8,814 bases of DNA from Lachnospiraceae bacterium UBA3643 (GCA_002373855.1 DFKO01000174.1:1-8814); one strand, 5' to 3'; positions 1-7,396 are shown, counted from the first letter of the stretch. Translations and numbers: made by a program. The notes: generated from the sequence alone by a model not told the origin.

Positions 1-262
1 ATACTTCTTTTCTTAAATTCCTGACAAGGTCAAATATCTTATCTGTTGTGGTACCTGATGTGAGAGCTCTTAAGTTGGCTTCCTGGATCACGGGGCCCTC
101 AGCCGTAGGATCGGAGAAAGGTATTCCGAGCTCTATAAGGTCTGCACCGTTATCGGCAGCGGCTTTTACGATCTTAAATGTTGTATCAAGATCAGGGTCG
201 CCACATGTGATAAAGGGTATAAATGCTTTACCGTTTTCAAATGCCTTTTTTATATTACTCAT
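1..262 (-). CDS. trpA: Tryptophan synthase alpha chain, N-terminal part (runs off the left edge)
   Basis: TrpA splits indole-3-glycerol phosphate into indole and glyceraldehyde 3-phosphate and passes indole to TrpB through the alpha/beta tunnel, in the cytoplasm. Only the first 87 residues are visible; the family is usually about 260. The N-terminus reads [20 protein letters not shown], followed by GDPD (residues 21-24), the usual first strand of the TIM barrel. The active-site segment [17 protein letters not shown] begins at Glu44, which aligns with catalytic Glu49 of the E. coli enzyme. The residue aligned with E. coli Asp60 is Glu55, a conservative change. The ATG at 260-262 overlaps the end of trpB by 8 bases (255-262) and has an AGGAG site 9 bases upstream (272-276), so the start is well supported and the two genes are probably translationally coupled. 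The overlap suits the fixed alpha/beta partnership. Identification is secure. Confidence 0.96.
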   Translation of the reverse strand, partial: MSNIKKAFENGKAFIPFITCGDPDLDTTFKIVKAAADNGADLIELGIPFSDPTAEGPVIQEANLRALTSGTTTDKIFDLVRNLRKEV

Positions 263-1445
263 AGATATTCTCTCCTCTGTATCTTGCTATTGCGGCACAG
301 TCTTTATCTCCCCTGCCGGAAACCGTTACAACTATTATCTTATCTTTTGATAATGTCGGGGCGATTTTTCTCGCATATGCGACCGCATGAGCAGATTCAA
401 TGGCAGGGATGATTCCCTCTGTCCTTGACAGATATTCAAAAGCATCAACCGCCTCATCGTCCGTGACCGGTACATACTTAGCCCTGCCAATATCATTAAG
501 ATATGCATGCTCCGGACCTACGCCGGGATAATCAAGACCTGCGGATATTGAGTAAACAGGAGCTATCTGGCCATACTCATCCTGGCAGAAATATGATTTC
601 ATACCATGGAATATACCGACTTTACCTGTATTAACAGTTGCTGCTGTCTCAAAAGTATCTATACCTTTTCCTGCTGCTTCGCAGCCTACAAGTTCAACTT
701 CCTTATCATCAATGAAGTTATAGAAAGAGCCCATCGCATTTGAGCCGCCTCCTACACATGCAATGACCATGTCGGGGAGTCTGCCTTCTTTTTCAAGCAT
801 CTGACTCTTTATCTCCTTGGAGATAACTGCCTGAAAATCCCTGACTATAACCGGGAAAGGATGAGGTCCCATGGTTGAACCGATACAGTAATGGGTATCA
901 TCTATCCTCTTTGTCCATTCACGCATGGCCTCCGAAACAGCATCCTTTAAAGTGGCTGTACCGGTCTTTACAGGTATAACCTCAGCTCCGAGGAGTCTCA
1001 TACGATATACATTAAGAGCCTGCCTCTTTGTATCTTCCTCACCCATAAATACTACGCACTCAAGTCCGAGCAATGCTGCAGCCGTTGCTGATGCAACACC
1101 ATGCTGACCTGCTCCCGTCTCCGCGATGATTCTCTTTTTGCCCATCTTCTTGGCAAGGAGAGCCTGTCCCAGTACGTTATTTATCTTATGAGCACCTGTA
1201 TGATTCAGGTCTTCACGTTTTAAATATATCTTTGCACCGCCCAGATCATCAGTCATCTTTTTTGCAAAATACAGTCTTGATGGTCTGTTGCCGTAATCAT
1301 TAAGGAGCTCTTCAAGTTCCTTATTAAAATCCGGATCATTCTTGTAATGATTATATGCTTCCTCAAGCTCTATGACCGCATTCATGAGGGTCTCCGGCAT
1401 ATACTGTCCGCCAAATATACCAAAACGTCCGTCCTTATTAGTCAT
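255..1445 (-). CDS. trpB: Tryptophan synthase beta chain
   Basis: PLP enzyme that condenses indole with L-serine to give tryptophan, working as the alpha2beta2 complex with TrpA. The 396 residues match the usual length of the TrpB1 class. Visible landmarks are the N-terminal [12 protein letters not shown] (residues 9-20), NHTGAHKIN with the PLP Schiff-base Lys87, ETGAGQHG with catalytic Glu109, the phosphate-binding GGGSNA (232-237), and VSGRGDKD (375-382), whose Ser lies at the PLP pyridine nitrogen. These features place it in the TrpA-dependent TrpB1 group rather than the TrpB2 group. The ATG at 1443-1445 follows the trpF stop by 4 bases; AAAGGA at the very end of trpF serves as its ribosome site. 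The stop overlaps the trpA start. It belongs to the T-box-controlled trp operon. Nothing is missing or unusual. Confidence 0.98.
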   Translation of the reverse strand: MTNKDGRFGIFGGQYMPETLMNAVIELEEAYNHYKNDPDFNKELEELLNDYGNRPSRLYFAKKMTDDLGGAKIYLKREDLNHTGAHKINNVLGQALLAKKMGKKRIIAETGAGQHGVASATAAALLGLECVVFMGEEDTKRQALNVYRMRLLGAEVIPVKTGTATLKDAVSEAMREWTKRIDDTHYCIGSTMGPHPFPVIVRDFQAVISKEIKSQMLEKEGRLPDMVIACVGGGSNAMGSFYNFIDDKEVELVGCEAAGKGIDTFETAATVNTGKVGIFHGMKSYFCQDEYGQIAPVYSISAGLDYPGVGPEHAYLNDIGRAKYVPVTDDEAVDAFEYLSRTEGIIPAIESAHAVAYARKIAPTLSKDKIIVVTVSGRGDKDCAAIARYRGENIYE

Positions 1446-1449
1446 CGTT

Positions 1450-2049
1450 TCATCCTTTCCTTACACATTCTGTAAATGCTTTCATCTTTTCAAAATCTTT
1501 TATTCCATCTGTCTCAATACCCGAGCTCACATCCACGGCATATGGATCAAGTGTGTCAATTGCTTTTCTGACATTATCACTGTTTAGTCCGCCGGCCAGA
1601 AAATAATCTCTCTTAAATCCTTTAAGCCGCTCCCACTCAAATGTCATACCGTCGCCTTTGCCGGGATCGAATATAATATAATCGGCAACTGATACAGAGG
1701 CTTTTTTTATGCTCTCATCATCTGTCATAAAAGATTTGACGATCACAATCCCTTGGGCAACAGCCCTTAATTCATTTATATACTCATCATCTTCTGCGCC
1801 GTGCAGCTGGGCGTAATCAATTATCTTTTCTTTATAAAGATCAGCCACAAAAGTTATATCCGCATCAACAAATACTCCGGCGACCTTTATGTCTGTATCT
1901 ATTTTTTCTTTAAATTCCCGGGCCTTTTCCTTTGTGAGATTTCTCCTGCTCTTATCCCAGAAAACAAATCCTGTATAATCAGGTTTTATGATATTTACAT
2001 AACCGATATCTTCATCCCTGAAAAGTCCGCACAATTTTACTTTTGTCAT
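1450..2049 (-). CDS. trpF: Phosphoribosylanthranilate isomerase
   Basis: Catalyses the Amadori rearrangement of phosphoribosylanthranilate to carboxyphenylamino-deoxyribulose phosphate, between the TrpD and TrpC steps. At 199 residues it has the usual length for a monofunctional TrpF. The (beta/alpha)8 landmarks are all present: KLCGL with general-base Cys7, QLHG (81-84), [13 protein letters not shown] with general-acid Asp128, [10 protein letters not shown] (151-160) and DVSSGIE (173-179) for phosphate binding. The ATG at 2047-2049 lies 2 bases past the trpC stop, and the conserved KLCGL so near the N-terminus fixes the start. No Shine-Dalgarno is visible upstream, where the sequence is A/T only for about 14 bases, so translation probably depends on ribosomes finishing trpC. 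In many bacteria trpC and trpF are fused; here they are separate but tightly abutted. Confidence 0.97.
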   Translation of the reverse strand: MTKVKLCGLFRDEDIGYVNIIKPDYTGFVFWDKSRRNLTKEKAREFKEKIDTDIKVAGVFVDADITFVADLYKEKIIDYAQLHGAEDDEYINELRAVAQGIVIVKSFMTDDESIKKASVSVADYIIFDPGKGDGMTFEWERLKGFKRDYFLAGGLNSDNVRKAIDTLDPYAVDVSSGIETDGIKDFEKMKAFTECVRKG

Positions 2050-2051
2050 TT

Positions 2052-2837
2052 TTATAATAATGATTTAAGTTCATCAAGCATCTGTTTTTTATCAGTTGCC
2101 CTCATCAGAGTCTCACCTATAAGTACTGCATCTGCTCCCATATCGTAAGCGTTTTTAATATCATATTTATCCTTAATACCGCTCTCGGATACATAGATCA
2201 CATTGTCCGGTACCATGTCACGGAGCTTGCCGGCATTTGAGATATCCACAGAAAAGTCTTTAAGATTTCTGTTGTTTACACCTACTATCCTGGCTCCCGC
2301 ATTTAGAGCTCGCTTTATCTCCTCGCCGTCATGAGCTTCCACAAGAGCCGATAATCCGAGTTCATCACATATCTTTATATATTCCGCAAGCTCTCTGTCA
2401 TCAAGTATGGCGCATATAAGGAGCACTGCTTTAGCTCCGAGTATCTTTGCTTCATAGATCATGTAATCACTTACAGTAAAATCTTTCCTGATGCAGGGTG
2501 TCGATACATTTGCTGCGATTTCTCTTAAATACTCATCACTTCCAAGGAACCATTTAGGTTCTGTCAGCACCGATATGCAGTCAGCGCCTGCAGTTTCATA
2601 TGCCTTTGCTATATCAAGGTACGGAAAATCCTCTGCAATGATGCCTTTTGAGGGCGAAGCTTTCTTGCATTCACAGATAAATGAGAGTCCTTCTTTTTTA
2701 AGAGCATTCTCAAATTCAAACTTGCCCTTTGACAATGACATCGCTCTCTCTTTTATTTCCGAGGGAGATATTATTTCTGATGCAGTTTTTACTCTTTCCC
2801 TTGCATGATCTGCAAGCTTATCAAGTATGTCTGACAT
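2052..2837 (-). CDS. trpC: Indole-3-glycerol phosphate synthase
   Basis: Closes the indole ring: decarboxylation and cyclisation of CdRP to indole-3-glycerol phosphate. The 261 residues are typical for a monofunctional enzyme. Its signature is ECKKASPSKG with Glu56 and Lys58, followed by SVLTEPKWFLGS (89-100), RKDF with catalytic Lys118, LVEAHD with Glu167, GVNNRNL (186-192), SESGI (217-221) and GADAVLIGETLM (234-245). These match the catalytic Glu, Lys, Lys, Glu, Asn and Ser of characterised IGPS enzymes. The ATG at 2835-2837 is 4 bases past the trpD stop, with GGAG at 2845-2848 as ribosome site. It is separate from trpF, unlike the fused TrpCF of enterobacteria. Identification is secure. 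Confidence 0.98.
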   Translation of the reverse strand: MSDILDKLADHARERVKTASEIISPSEIKERAMSLSKGKFEFENALKKEGLSFICECKKASPSKGIIAEDFPYLDIAKAYETAGADCISVLTEPKWFLGSDEYLREIAANVSTPCIRKDFTVSDYMIYEAKILGAKAVLLICAILDDRELAEYIKICDELGLSALVEAHDGEEIKRALNAGARIVGVNNRNLKDFSVDISNAGKLRDMVPDNVIYVSESGIKDKYDIKNAYDMGADAVLIGETLMRATDKKQMLDELKSLL

Positions 2838-2841
2838 ATAT

Positions 2842-3867
2842 TTACTCCGGACGGTTACTTACTTCTATCATCTTTTCAAGGACTGCATAGGCTTTGCCGG
2901 AATCAACAAGCTCTCCTGCAAGCTTTACGCCCTCTGCGATGGAATCTGCTTTATTGTTAATATAAAGAGCCGCACCTGCATTAAGGAGACAAACATTTCT
3001 CTTAAAGCCTTTTTCCTCGCCCTTTAATATAGAAACTGCGATTGCAGCATTTTCCTTTGGTTCTCCGCCCTTAAGATCGTCTTTTGTACATCTCTCAAAT
3101 CCAAAATCTTCGGGTTTGATCGTATATACCTTATGCATGCCGTATGCAAACTCACATATTCTGGTATCAGATGATAAAGATACCTCATCAAGCTTATCAA
3201 GACCGTAGACAACCATTCCGCGCTTTACACCAAGACTCATGAGTACTTCAGCTAATGGCTCAAGGAGATATTCGTCATATACTCCAAGTACAAACTGGGT
3301 AGGATGACCGGGATTTGTAAGAGGTCCGAGTATATTAAATACAGTTCTGAAACCAAGTTCTTTTCTGATAGGTCCTACATATTTCATTGAAGAGTGATAT
3401 TTCTGTGCGAAAAAGAAACACATACCTGCTTCATCAAGCATCTCCTGACATCTTGCAGGACTCTGATCTATATTTACGCCCAGAGCTTCAAGGCAGTCTG
3501 CTGTACCGCATTTTGATGATGCCGCCCTGTTGCCGTGTTTTGCTACCTTTACACCGCTTGCTGCAGTGATGATGCCTGAAATAGTTGATATGTTGATACT
3601 GTGAGCTCCGTCACCTCCTGTACCAACTATCTCAAATATATCGCCTTTTCTTTCAAAGTTAAGGGCAAGTTCTCTCATGGCAGCAGCGCATCCTGCTATC
3701 TCATCTGTTGTCTCGGCTTTTGCGCTCTTTGTAGACATGGCTGCGAGAAATGCAGCATTCTGAGTAGTAGTTGTCTCGCCGCTCATGATCTCCTTCATGA
3801 CCGAATATGCTTCGTCGTATGTCAGATCTTCCTTATTTACGATTTTTATAATGGCATCCTTTATCAT
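2842..3867 (-). CDS. trpD: Anthranilate phosphoribosyltransferase
   Basis: Transfers the phosphoribosyl group of PRPP to anthranilate, the second committed step of tryptophan synthesis. The 341 residues fit the usual single-domain TrpD; the TrpG amidotransferase is a separate protein here rather than an N-terminal fusion. Motifs seen are GTGGDG (82-87) for PRPP, NIST (92-95), [21 protein letters not shown] starting at Lys110, [15 protein letters not shown] (172-186) and the magnesium-binding Asp227-Glu228 in LDEVS. The ATG at 3865-3867 has a strong AGGAGG site (3877-3882) 9 bases upstream, in the 18-base trpG-trpD gap. This is one of the strongest ribosome sites in the operon, so trpD probably starts independently of trpG. 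Nothing is unusual in the sequence. Confidence 0.98.
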   Translation of the reverse strand: MIKDAIIKIVNKEDLTYDEAYSVMKEIMSGETTTTQNAAFLAAMSTKSAKAETTDEIAGCAAAMRELALNFERKGDIFEIVGTGGDGAHSINISTISGIITAASGVKVAKHGNRAASSKCGTADCLEALGVNIDQSPARCQEMLDEAGMCFFFAQKYHSSMKYVGPIRKELGFRTVFNILGPLTNPGHPTQFVLGVYDEYLLEPLAEVLMSLGVKRGMVVYGLDKLDEVSLSSDTRICEFAYGMHKVYTIKPEDFGFERCTKDDLKGGEPKENAAIAVSILKGEEKGFKRNVCLLNAGAALYINNKADSIAEGVKLAGELVDSGKAYAVLEKMIEVSNRPE

Positions 3868-3885
3868 TTTGTTTTCCCTCCTGCC

Positions 3886-4464
3886 TTAACCTTTTGTAAT
3901 TTCTATAAAATTTTTTAATATATCTTTACCCATAGGGGTCAGAATCGATTCCGGATGGAACTGCAATCCAAACACTTTATAATCCCTGTGGCTTACCGCC
4001 ATGATCTCACCGTCGTCATCACTTTTGCCTGTGATTTTAAGGCAGTTAGGCATGGTGTCTTCCACTGCAGACAGAGAATGATATCTGGCACATTCTGTTT
4101 TACCGGGCATTCCCTTAAACAGAGGACATTCCGTATCTATTGATACAACGCTCTTTTTACCGTGCATGAGTCTTTTTGCATAGCTGACTGTGGCTCCGAA
4201 AGTCTCACATATAGCCTGATGACCGAGACATACACCGAGGATTGGTTTCTTATCTTTGAAGTAGTCAATCACTTCTTCGCAGATTCCTGCATCAGACGGT
4301 TTTCCGGGTCCCGGTGATATGATTATTCCGTCAGGGTCAAGTTTCTCTATATCGTCAACGGATAACTCATCATTGCGTACTACTTTAATATCAGGCTCCA
4401 GTGTGCCAATCAGCTGATATAAGTTATATGAAAAACTGTCATAATTATCGATAAGTAAGATCAT
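3886..4464 (-). CDS. trpG: Anthranilate synthase glutamine amidotransferase subunit (component II)
   Basis: Class I glutamine amidotransferase that supplies ammonia to TrpE. The 192 residues are the usual length of the free-standing subunit. The N-terminal LLIDNYDSF (3-11), the oxyanion segment SPGPGKP (50-56), the nucleophile elbow GVCLGHQ with Cys79, and QFHPES with His170 and Glu172 give the complete catalytic triad. The ATG at 4462-4464 lies 2 bases past the trpE stop, with GGAGG (4472-4476) inside the end of trpE and 7 bases from the start, so coupled synthesis of the two subunits is likely. Such subunits can also serve p-aminobenzoate synthase (PabA) in some Firmicutes; whether this one is shared cannot be told from the window. 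Its place beside trpE makes the tryptophan role certain. Confidence 0.97.
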   Translation of the reverse strand: MILLIDNYDSFSYNLYQLIGTLEPDIKVVRNDELSVDDIEKLDPDGIIISPGPGKPSDAGICEEVIDYFKDKKPILGVCLGHQAICETFGATVSYAKRLMHGKKSVVSIDTECPLFKGMPGKTECARYHSLSAVEDTMPNCLKITGKSDDDGEIMAVSHRDYKVFGLQFHPESILTPMGKDILKNFIEITKG

Positions 4465-4466
4465 AT

Positions 4467-5942
4467 TCAGTCCTCCATATCCTGTGATTTTTCTATTGAG
4501 GCCATTACAGCTTTGGCCTTATTCAGACATTCCTGATATTCATTTTCAGGTACGGAATCAGCTACGATACCGGCTCCGCTCCTCACAAATACTTTGCCGT
4601 TTTTCTTAAAAGCAATACGGATGGCAATGCAGGTATCAAGATTACCGGTAAAATCAATATATCCTATGGCGCCGCCGTAAATACCGCGCTTGTTATTTTC
4701 AAGTTCATTTATTATTTCGCAGGCTCTTATCTTAGGGGCTCCTGATAAAGTACCGGCCGGTAGTATGGCATCAACCGCATCTATATCCCTGTACTTATCG
4801 TCTATATCACCTCTGACTGTAGAACCTATATGCATTACATGGGAAAACCTTAGTATATCCATGTATCGCTCAACTTCGACAGAGCCAAACCTGCTTATCT
4901 TGCCGATGTCATTTCGTCCAAGATCAACGAGCATATTGTGCTCACTGCATTCCTTTTCATCTGCAAGGAGCTCTTTTTCAAGGGCTCTGTCCTCTTCTGT
5001 TGTATTTCCCCTGGGTCTCGTACCGGCCAGAGGAAATGTATGCAATACGCCGTCTTTAAGTTTTACCAGAGTCTCGGGAGACGCACCGGCCACTTCTATA
5101 TCATCACCTGACAAATAAAACATGTAAGGCGAAGGATTAATGGTGCGTAAAACTCTGTATGTATCAAAGAGGCTTCCTTCAAAATCGGCTTCAAGTCTGT
5201 TTGAAAGCACTACCTGAAAAATATCTCCCTCATATATATACTTTTTACCCTTTTCGACCATTTTACAAAAGGCTTCTTTATCAAACAGCGCTCTGTAATC
5301 ACTCTTAAGAACTCCTTTTGGAATCTCTGCAGGTTCTCCGTACTTTATCAGGTCAATTATTTCATCTATGGATTCTTCAGCTTTTTTATAGCTGTTTTCA
5401 AAATCTTTTGTATAAACATTTGCAATGATGTCAATCTTCTGCTTTAAGTTGTCAAATGCGATTACTTTATCAAAAAGCATCAGATCGACATCATTAAATT
5501 TTTCTTCATCTTTTGCATCAAGATTAAGTTTGGGTTCAGCATACTTTATGTAATCATATGCAAAATATCCCACGAGACCGCCTGTAAATGTGGGAAATCC
5601 TTTTACTTTGGGACTTTTATACTCGTTAAGGAGTTCTTTGATATAGGCAGCCGGATGCCTTACATCCTCTTCTTTAATAAGTATGCCTTTATCATCGGTT
5701 ACCTTAAGATGACCGTCAGTACATGTAACACATAAAAGAGGCTTAAAACCGAGAAATGTATAGCGTCCCCAGAGTTCCTGATTCTCAACACTTTCAAGTA
5801 TATAAACATGCTCACTCTGATTTTTCAGTATTTTAAGGACTTCAATCGGAGTCTTAATATCAGAGTAGATTTCTTTCATAAGAGGGACGATATTGTATTT
5901 TTCTTTGTAGCTTAAAGCTTCTTCGTATGATGGTGTTATCAT
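4467..5942 (-). CDS. trpE: Anthranilate synthase component I
   Basis: Converts chorismate and TrpG-delivered ammonia to anthranilate and pyruvate, the first committed step of tryptophan synthesis. The 491 residues are full length. The N-terminal domain carries ILES (48-51), equivalent to the LLES element that binds tryptophan for feedback inhibition. The chorismate-binding domain has PLAGTRPRG (304-312), EHNMLVDLGRNDIG (335-348), GTLSGAPK (397-404) and SGAGIVADSVPENE (455-468). Ala306 in PLAGT matches the PIAGT of anthranilate synthases rather than the PIKGT of PabB, so it is unlikely to be a PabB paralogue. The ATG at 5940-5942 has GGAG at 5950-5953. A 42-base gap separates it from the aldolase-like gene upstream, and there is no terminator in that gap. 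Control is predicted at two levels: T-box read-through and tryptophan inhibition of the enzyme. Confidence 0.98.
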   Translation of the reverse strand: MITPSYEEALSYKEKYNIVPLMKEIYSDIKTPIEVLKILKNQSEHVYILESVENQELWGRYTFLGFKPLLCVTCTDGHLKVTDDKGILIKEEDVRHPAAYIKELLNEYKSPKVKGFPTFTGGLVGYFAYDYIKYAEPKLNLDAKDEEKFNDVDLMLFDKVIAFDNLKQKIDIIANVYTKDFENSYKKAEESIDEIIDLIKYGEPAEIPKGVLKSDYRALFDKEAFCKMVEKGKKYIYEGDIFQVVLSNRLEADFEGSLFDTYRVLRTINPSPYMFYLSGDDIEVAGASPETLVKLKDGVLHTFPLAGTRPRGNTTEEDRALEKELLADEKECSEHNMLVDLGRNDIGKISRFGSVEVERYMDILRFSHVMHIGSTVRGDIDDKYRDIDAVDAILPAGTLSGAPKIRACEIINELENNKRGIYGGAIGYIDFTGNLDTCIAIRIAFKKNGKVFVRSGAGIVADSVPENEYQECLNKAKAVMASIEKSQDMED

Positions 5943-5984
5943 GTATTTTCTCCGTCAGCAGTCGAGGTCGTCAGCCCCTTCTCT

Positions 5985-6959
5985 TCAATCCTGAACTATG
6001 ATCTCGTTGTAAAACTCTGTGATATCTTTTCTGCCTGCCTTTGTATAATCAATGGCAGCTTTGGGATGTCTGTTGAGTACTCCGGTAAACAAGTACTGTG
6101 TATCATAGCCCCATGTCACACCCTGCTCCTTCATGGGATTAATGTAATCCTCAATGAAACGGATGATAGGGTAAATATTATACTTGGGATTGCGAAGGAA
6201 TCCGACTAGAGACTCGATGTAGCAGTTTCCTGCGCCTCTGCCCATTCCGGAATATGTGGCATCAAGATAATCAACACCGCATGCACAAGCCTCAATAGTA
6301 TTGGCAAATGCGAGCTGCTGGTTGTTGTGAGCATGGATACCGAGCTTCTTGCCATACTTCTCTGCAGCATTCATATAGAGGTCACATATTCTTGTCATTG
6401 CCTCCGGATAGATTGATCCGTAGCTGTCTACGATGTAGATGCAGTCTACAGACGACTTGCCGAGCATCTCGAGGGCAACCTTTACATCGCCTTCCTGGGC
6501 TGTAGAGATGGCCATGATATTACATGTTGTTTCATATCCTTTTTTGTGTGCATCCTCGATCATATCGATGGCTGCAGGCATTGTATGTACGTAAGTGGCT
6601 ACTCTGATAAGGTCAAGTGCAGAGTTGTTACGGTCGATGATGTCATTTTTATAATCACATCTGCCAACATCAGCCATGGCTGCAAGCTTAAGGTCTGTAT
6701 CATTGTTTCCGAAGATTGCATTTATGTCATCCTCGTTGCAGAACTTCCATTTTCCGAATTTATCGGGATCAAACATTTCCTTTGAAGCCTTGTAACCGAT
6801 TTCCATATAATCAACGCCGGCCTTTACATTTGTCTTATACAGCGCTTTTACAAATTCATCACTAAAATAAAAGTCATTTACAAGGCCTCCGTCACGAAGT
6901 GTTGCATCAACTACTTTAATGCTCTCCCTGAATTCAATTAACTTTTCAATCTCTTTCAT
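5985..6959 (-). CDS. DRE-TIM metalloenzyme of the HMGL/aldolase family, first gene of the trp operon
   Basis: A 324-residue TIM-barrel enzyme of the HMGL-like superfamily, related to 4-hydroxy-2-oxovalerate aldolase but of unknown substrate. Seen: the signature DATLRDGG (18-25) with Arg22 and metal ligand Asp23, YMEIGY (51-56), the metal-binding HAHNN (His209 and His211), ANT (220-222), and GMGRGAGN (238-245). The C-terminal segment with WGYDTQYLFTGVLNRHP (283-299) resembles a reduced DmpG-type helical tail. Aldolases of the MhpE/BphI/DmpG type have a base His three residues after the metal Asp; here it is Leu26. From memory, TLRDGG-type members of this kind often occur near polysaccharide genes and are annotated only as 'aldolase catalytic domain'. 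There is no acylating aldehyde dehydrogenase (MhpF) partner beside it. The ATG (6957-6959) has AAAGGA 9 bases upstream. It sits between the Trp T-box and trpE, so co-regulation with tryptophan synthesis is likely. The function is not known. Confidence 0.85.
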   Translation of the reverse strand: MKEIEKLIEFRESIKVVDATLRDGGLVNDFYFSDEFVKALYKTNVKAGVDYMEIGYKASKEMFDPDKFGKWKFCNEDDINAIFGNNDTDLKLAAMADVGRCDYKNDIIDRNNSALDLIRVATYVHTMPAAIDMIEDAHKKGYETTCNIMAISTAQEGDVKVALEMLGKSSVDCIYIVDSYGSIYPEAMTRICDLYMNAAEKYGKKLGIHAHNNQQLAFANTIEACACGVDYLDATYSGMGRGAGNCYIESLVGFLRNPKYNIYPIIRFIEDYINPMKEQGVTWGYDTQYLFTGVLNRHPKAAIDYTKAGRKDITEFYNEIIVQD

Positions 6960-7023
6960 CTTTATTTTTCCTTTCTGAGAAAATATTTAATGTATCTCAC
7001 GCCTGTGAGAAAAACCGATTTCT
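6960..7023 (-). promoter_or_regulatory. Short 5' leader of the aldolase-like gene with two alternative hairpins
   Basis: Between the internal promoter and the aldolase-like start the minus strand holds a perfect 6-bp hairpin, TCTCAC (7005-7010), loop AGGC, GTGAGA (6995-7000). It is not followed by a T-run, so it is not an intrinsic terminator. The TGAGA of its right arm could instead pair with a second TCTCA just before the AAAGGA ribosome site. The two pairings exclude each other. Whether this has a regulatory role is unknown; it could simply stabilise the 5' end of the transcript. Confidence 0.4.
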
Positions 7024-7053
7024 ATTATATCAAAAATCTGTCGCAGGAATCAA
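7024..7053 (-). promoter_or_regulatory. Candidate internal promoter after the T-box terminator
   Basis: On the minus strand there is a perfect -10 TATAAT (7024-7029) preceded by TG one base before it, giving the extended -10 form TGATATAAT. A partial -35 TTGATT (7048-7053) lies 18 bases upstream and overlaps the T-run of the T-box terminator. Transcripts from here would begin near 7017 and bypass the T-box, giving the aldolase-like gene and possibly the trp genes a basal supply. A perfect TATAAT can occur by chance in A/T-rich leaders, so this is a candidate only. Confidence 0.5.
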
Positions 7054-7088
7054 AAAATCCCTGATGAATCATAACAATTCATCAGGGA
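7052..7088 (-). terminator. T-box intrinsic terminator (attenuator)
   Basis: On the minus strand a perfect 12-bp stem, TCCCTGATGAAT (7077-7088) with ATTCATCAGGGA (7058-7069), has a 7-base loop and is followed directly by six T residues (7052-7057). The 5' part of its left arm (CCCTG, 7083-7087) is the strand that the antiterminator needs, so the two structures exclude each other. This is the default OFF state when tRNA-Trp is charged. Confidence 0.96.
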
Positions 7089-7317
7089 CGATAATCATAT
7101 TTACCGCGGTGCCACCCTGTTTCCCCATTTATTAAAAGGGACTCTTAAGATACCATCATATCTTTTGCAACTGACGTATGCGAACGTTTCGAAATACTCG
7201 GTATTAACCTTTGATCGAACCCTCAGCGGCCCATTTGAAATACTGCGTTCTGCCCGGCTCTCACCTGCCCGGACTCTCTGGAAGTGCACATAAGTCTTTA
7301 TCCCCGCCTCAACGGTT
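7052..7317 (-). promoter_or_regulatory. Tryptophan T-box riboswitch leader
   Basis: This transcribed leader reads the charging state of tRNA-Trp. Stem I closes with AACC (7314-7317) and GGTT (7218-7221), then a GA-rich kink-turn-like bend, then GCGG (7304-7307) with CCGC (7226-7229). The specifier loop carries TGG (7231-7233), the Trp codon, in the usual setting before GCC-GCT-GAG. The AGAGAG bulge element (7274-7279) and the GGTG distal loop (7262-7265) are present. Stem III is AAGATA/TATCTT (7147-7164). The antiterminator pairs CAGGG (7115-7119) with CCCTG (7083-7087) around the 7-base T-box bulge TGGCACC (7108-7114), then GCGGTAA (7101-7107) with TTATCGT (7088-7094). The variable base of TGGC is C, which suits the G73 discriminator of bacterial tRNA-Trp. 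Uncharged tRNA-Trp should stabilise the antiterminator and turn on the aldolase-like gene and trpEGDCFBA. Confidence 0.97.
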
Positions 7318-7340
7318 TAGTGACATATTTAATTTTATAT

Positions 7341-7369
7341 AGAATATTGTGTTTTGGATTATTTGTCAA
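7341..7369 (-). promoter_or_regulatory. Main trp operon promoter
   Basis: On the minus strand a consensus -35 TTGACA (7364-7369) is followed after exactly 17 bases by TATTCT (7341-7346), four of six matches to TATAAT. Transcription would begin near 7334, about 17 bases before the base of T-box stem I, as expected for a T-box leader. No operator for a Trp repressor is recognisable. Confidence 0.85.
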
Positions 7370-7396
7370 CAAAAAATTTTAAATTAATAAAACTTT

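Noticed and set aside
4690..5118. 142-codon open frame on the plus strand
   Set aside because: It is antisense to trpE, whose conserved motifs fill this stretch, and has serine-rich composition typical of a reverse-strand shadow.
5407..5434. TTGACA with TACAAA 16 bases downstream on the minus strand inside trpE
   Set aside because: The -10 is weak (four of six), the spacing is short, and it lies far from any gene start; probably chance within coding sequence.
4467..5942. Possibility that trpE/trpG encode p-aminobenzoate synthase instead
   Set aside because: PLAGT (not PIKGT) in the chorismate domain, the ILES feedback element and the complete trp gene set around it support anthranilate synthase.
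6995..7010. Perfect 6-bp hairpin considered as a second terminator
   Set aside because: No T-run follows it on either strand, and the stem is short.
7101..7289. 62-codon open frame on the minus strand inside the leader
   Set aside because: It lies wholly within the T-box stems and antiterminator, has no ribosome site and only one Trp codon. It is not a leader peptide of the E. coli trpL kind; RNA structure explains the sequence.
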